Notes: a model not told the origin generated them from the letters alone. DNA of 6,979 bases from Phycisphaerales bacterium (GCA_016764015.1 JAESSR010000301.1:1-6979); one strand, 5' to 3'. Positions 1 through 6,760 are shown, counted from the stretch's first letter. Translations and numbers: made by a program.

Positions 1-1
1 A

Positions 2-688
2 GTGCTCCCAGAAACAAGCACAGCGATCCTTGGGCCAACACTTGAGAACTGGAAAGTACACACCAAAGCAATAACCAGTGTTGTTTCAGAGCAAGATTCT
101 GTTTCGGGCTGTTTGCTTCCGGGCAAGCACAATGCAATCAACGCTGCGATGGCCCTGCGGTGTGCAGCAGCCATCACACGATCAGCGGTGAGTGATCGAA
201 TGATCCACTCCGTACGCAGTTTTCATGGTTTGCCGCACCGACTCAACCGGAAGGTACTCGGCAATGGGCTTGTGATTGTCAATGATTCCAAATCGACCGT
301 ACCAGAAGCCACGCTCCTTGCAGTTGATGCCGTCGCTGAGCAAACGCCTCGATCCCGGATTCACTTAATCTGCGGAGGCTCTGACAAAGGTTCAGATTTA
401 TCGCTGATCGCAGCACTACACGATCAACTCGCGGGGATTTACACCATAGGAACGACAGGAAAATCGCTGGCGAATGGATCCAATGCACACTATTGTGAAA
501 CGCTTGAGCGTGCCGTTGAGATGGCAATCAAGGCTGTCGCTCCCGGCGATACCATTTTGCTCTCGCCCGGATGCGCCTCGTGGGATCAGTTCACGAACTA
601 TGAACAACGAGGCGAACGATTCGTCGTCCTCGCAACCCAACTCGCCAATGAGCGGTTTAAGAATACATCATGCTCGCACAACTCCTGA
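2..688 (+). CDS. murD: UDP-N-acetylmuramoyl-L-alanine--D-glutamate ligase, C-terminal part (5' end outside window)
   Basis: This cytoplasmic Mur ligase adds D-glutamate to UDP-MurNAc-L-Ala with ATP hydrolysis, in peptidoglycan precursor synthesis. Only the last 228 or so residues are present; the reading frame is open to the left edge, so the N-terminal UDP-binding domain and the ATP P-loop lie outside. Numbering from the first visible codon, the family signatures seen are GKHNAIN at 41-47 (end of the central domain), FHGLPHR at 74-80, NDSKST at 94-99, GGSDKG at 125-130 and LLSPGCASWDQF at 186-197 followed by YEQRGERF. These blocks are diagnostic of MurD rather than MurC, MurE or MurF. The Asn usual after DSKAT in E. 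coli MurD is Val here, a mild variation. The stop codon lies inside the next gene, which suggests co-transcription. The GTG at the left edge is not the true start. Confidence 0.95.
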   Translation: MLPETSTAILGPTLENWKVHTKAITSVVSEQDSVSGCLLPGKHNAINAAMALRCAAAITRSAVSDRMIHSVRSFHGLPHRLNRKVLGNGLVIVNDSKSTVPEATLLAVDAVAEQTPRSRIHLICGGSDKGSDLSLIAALHDQLAGIYTIGTTGKSLANGSNAHYCETLERAVEMAIKAVAPGDTILLSPGCASWDQFTNYEQRGERFVVLATQLANERFKNTSCSHNS

Positions 689-1401
689 TTGCCATCTCGA
701 TGCTGATCTTCGCTCAGCCTACAGCAGTTGAGCCTGCAGAAGAACTCAAAGAACTCCTTCCGGGGATTCGTGTAGGTGACGGGATCGTAGAGTTTGACGG
801 GACGGTCGCGATTGATTGTCATCATCCAGACACCCCGGATGTTTTCCTTGAAATGTTGGTGACCGCTCCTGATTCTCGCGAGCATGAATCGCTCGTTGTT
901 GCATCAATCAAACCTTCGCTATTGCACGCGGCCCTGCTTGCTGGTGGCTTTGAACCAGGGTCGCCGATCACACGATCAGATTCAGGCAAACAAGTCCCCG
1001 CGCACGGCGGGCAAGTGCAAGTATTGGTTGCTGTGGTTGAGCAAGGCAAGGCTGGCGACTTTGTTCCAATCGAGGTATGGGTGAGTCATATAGATTCAGA
1101 AAAAACGCTTGATGCTGAACCAAACTGGACCGGGCTCGTCTTTGCAGGGTCAATTATTGACAAAGCTATCTATGCAGCGGATTTTGCTGGCACACTCATC
1201 TCGCTCACATCCTTCGGCGACGAGGTCATCGCTCCGGCATGGACAATCTCGCATCAGGCAGAAGTTAATGAGCCGGTGTGGATTGCCAATCGTGATCTTG
1301 TACCCAAGCAAGGCACGCCGATCCGTGTTCGTATTGAGAAGATATCAGAAGCTTCAGAATCACATCAGCCAGATCGGATCGACATCGATCGCGACATGTG
1401 A
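670..1401 (+). CDS. YdjY-domain protein with hydrophobic N-terminus, probably exported
   Basis: This 243-residue protein has a hydrophobic N-terminus (LLIAISMLIFAQ, 5-16) that resembles a signal peptide, although it lacks the usual positive charge; export is inferred. The body resembles the YdjY domain as I recall it: a GIVEFDGTVAIDCHHPDTPD block (38-57), an EHESLVVASIKPSLLHAALL block (71-90), a WTGLVFAGS block (152-160) and YAADFAGTLISLTSFGDEV (168-186). The molecular function of this domain is not established. The single Cys (50) gives no cysteine cluster, so an iron-sulfur role is not supported here. The ATG at 670 is the first possible ATG after an in-frame stop at 658-660 and overlaps murD by 19 bp. 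No clear Shine-Dalgarno precedes it, so it may be translationally coupled to murD. Its 3' end overlaps the convergent priA by 42 bp. The family call is moderately sure. Confidence 0.75.
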   Translation: MLAQLLIAISMLIFAQPTAVEPAEELKELLPGIRVGDGIVEFDGTVAIDCHHPDTPDVFLEMLVTAPDSREHESLVVASIKPSLLHAALLAGGFEPGSPITRSDSGKQVPAHGGQVQVLVAVVEQGKAGDFVPIEVWVSHIDSEKTLDAEPNWTGLVFAGSIIDKAIYAADFAGTLISLTSFGDEVIAPAWTISHQAEVNEPVWIANRDLVPKQGTPIRVRIEKISEASESHQPDRIDIDRDM

Positions 1402-3705
1402 ATCGCTCTTGAGCAATCCCTGTGCTCGCAGCTTGCTCATCGCATCTTGCATCGGTTTGGGAGACGGGCAAGTCATCTCAATCGCCCACCGGTACCGATT
1501 GGCAATCCGCGTAATGGCACATGGCATTGGGCCAACAACAAATATCCGTTGGTCGCCAACTTCGCGGAGCAGCTCAGCGATTGCCAATGCCCGTTGGTGA
1601 GCTTCGTCATTGCGTTCATCACGAACTACAATCCGAACCATGCGAGAAGCGGGGGGGAGGTTGGCCATTCGACGGGCGTTGAGTTCGTCATTTGCAAATC
1701 CAACATAATCATGCTTTGCAGCTCGGGTGATTGCTGCGGAACCCGGGTTCAGCGTCTGGACGATCACCCTGCCGGGAACACTGCCACGCCCAGCCCGACC
1801 GGCAACCTGAGACACAAGCTGATAAGTGCGTTCTTCTGCCCGGAAATCTGGCAGATACAACGCGGTATCAGCGTTGAGAACACCAACGAGCGATACATTG
1901 GGGAAGTCCAATCCCTTTGAGATCATCTGCGTTCCCAGCAGTAGCTTTAACTGGCCTTTAGCAAACCGATCGAGCACATCAAAGTAGTCCTTGGCGTGTT
2001 TCATCGTATCGGCATCGACGCGCTCGAAGGTCTCGCCGAGTACTAAGCCGAGCTGATCTCCAAACCGGTTCACGATCTCTTCTTCAACTTGTTGTGTGCC
2101 AATCCCAAGCTCGATGACAGGCTTGCCCGTCATCGGGCATTGTTTCGGGATCATCTGTTCACTCTGGCAATGATGGCACCGCACGAACCTTCTGCCGCCC
2201 TGCTGGCGGACGCATCCGCGATGAACGACCATGGTTGAATCACACTGGTCGCATTCGAGCTTCCAGCCACACTTTTTGTCTGTGCTTACGACAACCGATG
2301 CGAATCCTCTTCGATTCAACAGCAAGATGATCTGGCCGCCTGCGTTGATCGCTTTGGTCATCTCAGCGCCAAGCGTGCGTCCAATGGCAAGGTCTTGCTT
2401 TGGGCCGTTCTTAGTCGATGCTTTGATTCGTTCATCATCGAGGGCCATGTTGACAATCTGCACCTTAGGCATCTGCCCGGCTCCAACCCGATTGGGCATC
2501 GACCACAGCGTATAGCGCCCTGCCCGTGCATTGCTCCAGCTTTCTAATGAGGGTGTTGCCGAACCGAGTACGACTGGGCACCCTTCGATATGCCCGCGTT
2601 TGACCGCAGCATCTCGTGCGTTGTATCTCGGCAACTGATCCTGCTTGTACGATCCATCGTGTTCTTCATCAACGATGATGATCCCGGTATTTGCAAACGG
2701 TGCAAATACGGCAGAGCGAGCACCAACGACTACCTTCGCATCGCCGCTGGCAGCAGCGGCCCATTGCTGGTTGCGTGCTGATTTGGTCAAACCTGAATGA
2801 AGGATTGCTACACCCTCAGACTCAAAGCATTTGACAAACCGCCCCGCAGTCTGAGGCGTCAACGCAATCTCGGGGACCAACACAATGGCTTGCTTGCCGC
2901 TCGCGATCACGCGTTCGATGAGCTTGATGTAGACCTCGGTCTTGCCCGATCCGGTCACGCCGTGGAGCAGATGCGTCGCAAATGAACCGATGGTCTTTGA
3001 AATTCCTTCGACGACACTTGATTGATCTGTGGTCAATGCATGCGTGCCTGATTCACCCGCATCGAGGAGTTCGAATGCTTTGGGAGCCACGATCACTTCG
3101 ATTTGAACGCGTTTGATCAACCCTGAATCGATCAGCTTGTTGATTGCAGCGACTGATTTGTGCTCGATCTTTGTCGCCAAAAGCCTCGGGTCGATTGGGA
3201 AGCTCATCGCGTCCAACTCAACAATCTTTGTCCACGCGTCTCTTGCTTTGGGCGTGAGTGATTTGATCAACTCTTCATTGACTTCGCGACCGGTTGGTTC
3301 GACCATGCTCCGTGTGCGTCGTCCGGTCTGGGCTTTGACCGCTGCTGGCACGATTGAGCCAAACACCATCCCCAATGGGCACATGTAATAGGTGGACATC
3401 CACTGCCCGAGTTCAACCAAAGGCTCGGGCAGCACCGTGCTTGATTGTTCGAGCACCGCTTTGACTTTGCGTGGGTCAAAGCCGTCGAGAAGTTCGACGC
3501 CTCCGGTCTCGATGACGATTCCGCCGGTGGGAGTGTTTCCGCGACCGATCGGCACTGATACCCGTTGCCCAACCTGCACTTGGTCATTGGCGAGATAGGT
3601 CAATCCACCCATCCGGTCGATCCCGCGCTCGATTGCCACCCGCGCATAGACACCATCCGCAGGAATCTGCATCAGTCGTTCATCATGGTCGGGAAAGAGA
3701 TCCAT
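1360..3705 (-). CDS. priA: Primosomal protein N' (PriA), replication-restart helicase
   Basis: PriA binds stalled or broken replication forks and reloads the replicative helicase. At 781 residues it is slightly longer than E. coli PriA. The N-terminal 3' DNA-binding domain covers roughly 18-124. Helicase motifs are Walker A GVTGSGKT (249-256), Walker B DEEH (346-349) followed by SYKQ (352-355), GSATPS (381-386), LLGTQMISKGLDFP (589-602) and QVAGRAGRG (633-641). The zinc region lies between the two helicase lobes, with Cys at 479, 485, 488, 510, 513 and 523. The expected first and eighth ligands are Asp476 and Thr526, and the loop 488-510 is about seven residues longer than in E. coli, basic, and holds an extra Cys498. 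All helicase motifs look intact. The start at 3705 gives the normal N-terminus (YARVAIERGIDR). The gene diverges from carA and converges on the YdjY-domain gene. Confidence 0.97.
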   Translation of the reverse strand: MDLFPDHDERLMQIPADGVYARVAIERGIDRMGGLTYLANDQVQVGQRVSVPIGRGNTPTGGIVIETGGVELLDGFDPRKVKAVLEQSSTVLPEPLVELGQWMSTYYMCPLGMVFGSIVPAAVKAQTGRRTRSMVEPTGREVNEELIKSLTPKARDAWTKIVELDAMSFPIDPRLLATKIEHKSVAAINKLIDSGLIKRVQIEVIVAPKAFELLDAGESGTHALTTDQSSVVEGISKTIGSFATHLLHGVTGSGKTEVYIKLIERVIASGKQAIVLVPEIALTPQTAGRFVKCFESEGVAILHSGLTKSARNQQWAAAASGDAKVVVGARSAVFAPFANTGIIIVDEEHDGSYKQDQLPRYNARDAAVKRGHIEGCPVVLGSATPSLESWSNARAGRYTLWSMPNRVGAGQMPKVQIVNMALDDERIKASTKNGPKQDLAIGRTLGAEMTKAINAGGQIILLLNRRGFASVVVSTDKKCGWKLECDQCDSTMVVHRGCVRQQGGRRFVRCHHCQSEQMIPKQCPMTGKPVIELGIGTQQVEEEIVNRFGDQLGLVLGETFERVDADTMKHAKDYFDVLDRFAKGQLKLLLGTQMISKGLDFPNVSLVGVLNADTALYLPDFRAEERTYQLVSQVAGRAGRGSVPGRVIVQTLNPGSAAITRAAKHDYVGFANDELNARRMANLPPASRMVRIVVRDERNDEAHQRALAIAELLREVGDQRIFVVGPMPCAITRIANRYRWAIEMTCPSPKPMQDAMSKLRAQGLLKSDSHVAIDVDPIWLM

Positions 3706-3728
3706 ATCGTTCTATACTGTAAACCAAC
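3706..3728. promoter_or_regulatory. 23-bp divergent priA/carA intergenic region with overlapping -10-like boxes
   Basis: Only 23 bp separate the two start codons. On the + strand TATACT (3713-3718) is a -10-like box for carA, placing initiation only a few bases before the ATG at 3729. On the - strand TATAGA (complement of 3711-3716) is a -10-like box for priA, with TTGTGT (complement of 3735-3740) about 18 bp upstream, placing initiation at or next to the priA ATG. No Shine-Dalgarno precedes either gene. Both transcripts could therefore be leaderless or nearly so. No good -35 was found for carA. This is weak evidence from short motifs. Confidence 0.35.
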
Positions 3729-4937
3729 ATGAGCACACAAAACGACAAATCACCCGTCCGACTTGCTCTTTCTACAGGAGCGGTATTCACAGGCACCGGA
3801 TTCGGCGCGACCGGGCAAGCTATCACATCCACCGGCGAGATCGTCTTCAACACCGCCATGACCGGATATCAGGAATCACTCACCGATCCTTCTTATATGG
3901 GTCAAATCCTTATCCAGACCCAGCCCATGATCGGCAACACCGGGACGAACCCTCAGGACACCGAATCATCCAAGGTTCAAGTCGCCGGCTTTGCTGTCCA
4001 CGAATATACTTCCCAATGGTCAAACTACCGTGGAAATCAATCCCTCGATGCCTACCTGAAAGAGGCTGGTGTGCTTGGAATCGCGGATATTGATACACGA
4101 GCACTCACCAAAGCACTCCGCTCTGCGGGTCCAGTGCAGGCAGTGCTCACCGATCGGGTGGATCTGAGTGATGCCCAACTCGTAGAGATGGCCCAGCAAG
4201 TCCAATCCATGGCTGGTCAAAACCTTGCTAAAGCAGCAGGCTGCCAAGTGCCACAGGAATGGACCGAGAACCTTGGTGAATGGGGGAGTGAAGCAAGTGC
4301 TGAAGATGGCGGTGATGTGATATCGCGTCCGATCGTGCTGGTCATGGACTTTGGGATCAAATCGAACATCGCACGCATTCTCGCAAGCATCGGCTGCGAG
4401 TTGAAAATCATCCCCCAGTCAACAACCGCAGCACAGATTAAAGAACTGATCAACACTGAGCAGGCCCACGGGCTTTTCCTTTCGAACGGACCGGGCGATC
4501 CATACGCTGTCCAAGAAACGATTGTGATGCTCAAAGAGCTCTTCGCTGATCCAGAACTAGGCAATTTTCCGATCTATGGGATATGCCTCGGGCATCAGCT
4601 CTTGGCCCTTGCGATGGGGGCGACTACATACAAGCTCCCATTCGGGCATCGCGGGGCCAATCATCCTGTACATGACCTTGAAAATGGTCGAATCCAGATC
4701 ACGAGCCAGAACCACGGATTCGCTGTTGATGAAGAGTCCATCACCAAAGCTGGTGGGGTCATTACCCATCTCCATCTCAACGATGGAACGGTTGCGGGGT
4801 TCCGTCACGCGACCCTTCCGATCGTTTCTGTCCAGTTTCATCCAGAATCTTCGCCAGGCCCACACGATGCGTCCGAGTTCTTTTATTCGTTCTTCGCTCG
4901 TATAAAAGCATCGCTCAATCGCTCTGCACACACCTAA
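3729..4937 (+). CDS. carA: Carbamoyl-phosphate synthase small subunit (glutamine-hydrolysing)
   Basis: CarA releases ammonia from glutamine and channels it to CarB, which makes carbamoyl phosphate for pyrimidine and arginine synthesis in the cytoplasm. The 402 residues are a normal length. The N-terminal CarA domain has TGEIVFNTAMTGYQESLTDPSY (35-56), GNTGTNPQDTES (69-80) and IADIDTRALTKALR (118-131). The C-terminal class I glutamine amidotransferase domain has MDFGIKSNI (206-214), LSNGPGDP (251-258), the nucleophile Cys286 in GICLGHQ, FGHRGANHPV (305-314), SQNHGFAV (326-333) and VQFHPESSPGPHD (368-380), with His371 and Glu373 completing the triad. The ATG at 3729 gives the standard N-terminus. 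No ribosome binding site is evident. carB does not follow; the next stretch is non-coding, so CarB must be encoded elsewhere. Confidence 0.97.
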   Translation: MSTQNDKSPVRLALSTGAVFTGTGFGATGQAITSTGEIVFNTAMTGYQESLTDPSYMGQILIQTQPMIGNTGTNPQDTESSKVQVAGFAVHEYTSQWSNYRGNQSLDAYLKEAGVLGIADIDTRALTKALRSAGPVQAVLTDRVDLSDAQLVEMAQQVQSMAGQNLAKAAGCQVPQEWTENLGEWGSEASAEDGGDVISRPIVLVMDFGIKSNIARILASIGCELKIIPQSTTAAQIKELINTEQAHGLFLSNGPGDPYAVQETIVMLKELFADPELGNFPIYGICLGHQLLALAMGATTYKLPFGHRGANHPVHDLENGRIQITSQNHGFAVDEESITKAGGVITHLHLNDGTVAGFRHATLPIVSVQFHPESSPGPHDASEFFYSFFARIKASLNRSAHT

Positions 4938-4954
4938 ATATGTTATCGGGCCCG

Positions 4955-4990
4955 CACACAACCCGCCCAAACAGGGGGTGGTGAGGTGTG
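4955..4990 (+). terminator. Imperfect hairpin after carA, possible terminator
   Basis: The arm CACAC (4955-4959) pairs with GTGTG (4986-4990). Inside it, ACC and GCCC (4961-4968) pair with a G-rich run (4976-4982) through a bulge and an internal loop. It begins 17 bp after the carA stop, next to the palindrome CGGGCCCG (4947-4954). There is no U-run after it, only TAAATTG, so it is not a textbook intrinsic terminator. The placement suggests a role at the 3' end of the carA transcript. Confidence 0.4.
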
Positions 4991-4998
4991 TAAATTGA

Positions 4999-5035
4999 GA
5001 GAAATGTGAAAAACTCTGCATTTTCCGCATTTCTC
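4999..5035. repeat. Long near-perfect inverted repeat just upstream of the promoter -35 box
   Basis: GAGAAATG (4999-5006) pairs with CATTTCTC (5028-5035). Further in, GAAAA (5008-5012) pairs with TTTTC (5021-5025), with T5007 able to wobble with G5027 and C5026 bulged. This gives about 14 pairs around an 8-nt loop. The dyad ends 4 bp before the predicted -35 at 5039. It may be a terminator for carA (though no U-run follows) or a protein-binding operator for the downstream gene. A direct repeat of GCATTT (5018-5023 and 5027-5032) lies in its right arm. Confidence 0.55.
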
Positions 5036-5038
5036 CCC

Positions 5039-5066
5039 TTGCATGGATTCGTCAATGAGGTATATT
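5039..5066 (+). promoter_or_regulatory. Sigma70-type promoter of the dockerin-like protein gene
   Basis: TTGCAT (5039-5044) and TATATT (5061-5066) are separated by 16 bp and match the sigma70 consensus TTGACA/TATAAT well. Initiation would fall near 5073, about 300 nt before the start codon at 5375. It is the best promoter match found in this gene-free stretch. Confidence 0.6.
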
Positions 5067-5072
5067 CGTAGG

Positions 5073-5374
5073 GTACCGTAGTGATACGGGGCTGATTGAG
5101 CGTTTGTTCAATCGTAACTCTCCTTGGGGGGAGTGCCGCAAGGCTCGTACATTTCAGTTAGGTTGATCTCAATCAACTTTTAAGAAATGAATCAATACGA
5201 ACCAGAGTTCAGGGGAGAGAGAACCCCCAATTGCGCGGTACTGATTTGTGTTCAAGACTTCTTTGGGTCATATCCCGATCGAGTCTCGTTTCGTTCGTTC
5301 ATTGGTGTCACTTCGGCATCAGTTTCGAGTTGTGGTTTTTACTGTTTTTAATCTAATCAAAGAGGAGCTTTTCC
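5073..5374 (+). promoter_or_regulatory. Long structured 5' leader of the dockerin-like protein gene
   Basis: If transcription starts near 5073, the mRNA has a leader of about 300 nt. Its first 155 nt hold several closely spaced possible hairpins: CCGTA/TACGG (5076-5089) closed by GTGA, a GNRA-type loop; GATTGA/TCAATC (5094-5113); a 7-bp stem 5117-5123/5128-5134 with one G-U pair; GCC/GGC (5135-5144) closed by GCAA, also GNRA; GTTGAT/ATCAAC (5162-5177) followed by TTTT; and GGGG/CCCC (5212-5227). CCTTG (5122-5126) can alternatively pair with CAAGG (5139-5143), which would exclude the third and fourth stems. A weaker stem TGGTGTC/GGCATCA (two G-U pairs) lies near 5302-5320. I recognise no known riboswitch. 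No convincing small gene is present. Confidence 0.4.
5361..5367 (+). promoter_or_regulatory. Strong ribosome binding site
   Basis: AGAGGAG lies 7 nt before the ATG at 5375, a near-ideal Shine-Dalgarno at ideal spacing. It fixes the start codon of the secreted protein. The starts of carA, priA and the YdjY-domain gene show no comparable site. Confidence 0.85.
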
Positions 5375-6760
5375 ATGAAAGCGAAGAGTGCATTGACTGT
5401 CGCCATGGCTGCTGGTATTGCCAGCACCGCCGTTGCCGCGAACACCCCGACAACACTTACACCTGACTCAGCTCGGGTTGTAAATGTTGCTCACATTTAC
5501 TTTAACATTGCCAGTGGCGAGCGAGTGGTCACACTCCTCGGCGACGGCCAAACAGCACCAGCTGATACCGGCGCAAGCACTTCGGTCTGGGCATCACGCG
5601 TTGACAACCAGTGTGCAGACGCTGGATACACAACCACATGGTTCTTCGGCGTTGACAACAATAGCCCAACCTCAATGGGTGGTCCACATACCGATCTTGC
5701 CACCGACATCACCAACCTTGACTTCGGTGATATCGCTCTGGACTCACTCATCGACTGTATACACATCGACTGGGTCACCGACCATGACGATGTCGACGCA
5801 GACTCCGACGGCATCGGCGACGGCGTTGTTGGTCTCTCCGGCGAGTGGATCATGTGGGATGCTGACAACGGTCGTTCAGGCAACTTCTCGACCCGTCTTC
5901 CAATCATCTCATTCACACTCACCGACCTTCCAGGTGACACATCGGGCACCACCGATCCAGACGATCCTTTGAACACCCTCGCTGGGTACACTGCAGATAT
6001 CGACTTGGCAGCAAGCTTCGCGAGCTCACTGACCTTCGAAATCGGCGATTCCGATGGCGACCTTCAGGGTGCTGCATTCGGTAATAACATGGTGCCAGAC
6101 CCAAATGGTGGCCCAGATGCTCCCGTCGCAACTCTTGACCGCGACTCGGACGGTTTCCTTGATTCCGACCTTGACGGCGATGGTCTCTTCGACTTCGCTT
6201 GGTCAGTTCGTTTCGGTCAGCCAGGTACCCGTGACCTTGATGGTGACGGCATGAACGAAGGCGACTTTGCCGCCAGCATGAAGTCAATCGGTATCAGCTT
6301 CGGTGCTGGTGCTGGTACCTCCATCGATAACGGCGACGGTACTTGGGCTTGGGATCGCGAAACCACCGGTGACGCAGCAACAGGTCAGGAAGATGCATTT
6401 GCAATCTACGCACCACCTTCTGGTCCAAATGACGATATCTTCCACGCCGGTTTCTTCTGGTTCGGTGGATACGAATGTTCAAGCGTTCCACTCGATGAAA
6501 TGGGCCCTGGGTACACCCCAACAGCTGACTTTGAGTTCCAGCTCTTCACACCAGGTGTAGCTGGTTGTGATAACCCTGCTGACTTCGACGGCAACGAAAC
6601 GCTCAACTTCTTCGATGTTGCAGCTTTCCTTGGCTTCTTCGGTGCTCAAGACCCACAGGCTGACTTCAGCCCTCCAGGTGCACCTGACGGCGTCTTCAAC
6701 TTCTTCGATGTTGCCGCATTCCTCGGCTTCTTCGGTGAAGGTTGCCCAGCAACACCATAA
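5375..6760 (+). CDS. Secreted Asp-rich protein with C-terminal dockerin-like (GC-type) domain
   Basis: This 461-residue protein starts with a classical signal peptide: Lys2 and Lys4, a hydrophobic stretch 6-17, and an AVA site near 19-21. The mature part is strongly acidic and I do not recognise an enzyme domain in it. Asp-rich calcium-binding-like stretches lie at 135-150, 225-229, 255-273 and 287-297. At the end, between Cys398 and Cys457, are two copies of NFFDVAAFLGFFG (411-423, 442-454). Copy 1 fits the dockerin calcium loop: Asp403, Asp405, Asn407, Leu410, Asn411, Asp414. Copy 2 fits if a PPGA insertion (433-436) is allowed. This resembles what I recall as the GC-type dockerin domain of Phycisphaerales. 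Such a domain probably mediates surface attachment or complex assembly, but no cohesin partner is visible. The own promoter, strong ribosome binding site, mostly TTC Phe codons and strong terminator suggest high, monocistronic expression. Confidence 0.85.
   Translation: MKAKSALTVAMAAGIASTAVAANTPTTLTPDSARVVNVAHIYFNIASGERVVTLLGDGQTAPADTGASTSVWASRVDNQCADAGYTTTWFFGVDNNSPTSMGGPHTDLATDITNLDFGDIALDSLIDCIHIDWVTDHDDVDADSDGIGDGVVGLSGEWIMWDADNGRSGNFSTRLPIISFTLTDLPGDTSGTTDPDDPLNTLAGYTADIDLAASFASSLTFEIGDSDGDLQGAAFGNNMVPDPNGGPDAPVATLDRDSDGFLDSDLDGDGLFDFAWSVRFGQPGTRDLDGDGMNEGDFAASMKSIGISFGAGAGTSIDNGDGTWAWDRETTGDAATGQEDAFAIYAPPSGPNDDIFHAGFFWFGGYECSSVPLDEMGPGYTPTADFEFQLFTPGVAGCDNPADFDGNETLNFFDVAAFLGFFGAQDPQADFSPPGAPDGVFNFFDVAAFLGFFGEGCPATP
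6605..6736 (+). repeat. Two in-frame 39-bp direct repeats encoding the dockerin helices
   Basis: The segments 6605-6643 and 6698-6736 are identical at 36 of 39 bases. The three differences are all synonymous (GCA/GCC, GCT/GCA, CTT/CTC), so the 13 encoded residues are identical. The period is 93 bp (31 codons). They are the two halves of the dockerin-like domain, not a mobile repeat. Confidence 0.9.

Noticed and set aside
1650..1656. Run of seven G as a possible frameshift or sequencing error in priA
   Set aside because: The frame through it reads the normal PriA C-terminal block LPPASRMVRI, so the gene is intact.
4557..5030. 157-codon minus-strand open frame over the carA 3' end and the following gap
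   Set aside because: It is mostly the antisense of the conserved CarA glutaminase domain, and its product resembles no family I know.
5117..5146. GCCGCAAGGC motif resembling the conserved core of the GEMM (cyclic di-GMP) riboswitch
   Set aside because: Only the short GCAA-loop stem is similar. The rest of that riboswitch core, including its tetraloop receptor and second stem, could not be found.
5162..5181. GTTGAT/ATCAAC hairpin plus TTTT as a full intrinsic terminator
   Set aside because: The stem is only six pairs and AT-rich, with four T. At most it is a weak attenuator, so it is described only as part of the leader.
5330..5354. TTGTGG and TAATCT as a second promoter close to the dockerin-like start codon
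   Set aside because: The spacer is about 13 bp, too short for a sigma70 promoter. The upstream TTGCAT/TATATT pair is clearly better.
5248..5466. Open frame of 72 codons beginning in the leader and overlapping the start of the dockerin-like gene
   Set aside because: It starts with GTG without a ribosome binding site, has no recognisable composition or motif, and its second half is an out-of-frame reading of the signal peptide region.
5497..5991. 164-codon minus-strand open frame inside the dockerin-like gene
   Set aside because: Long antisense frames are expected opposite a gene with strongly biased codons. It has no ribosome binding site or recognisable domain.
6605..6736. Direct repeats as a possible CRISPR or mobile repeat
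   Set aside because: There are only two copies, in frame, differing only at synonymous positions and encoding the two halves of one dockerin-like domain.
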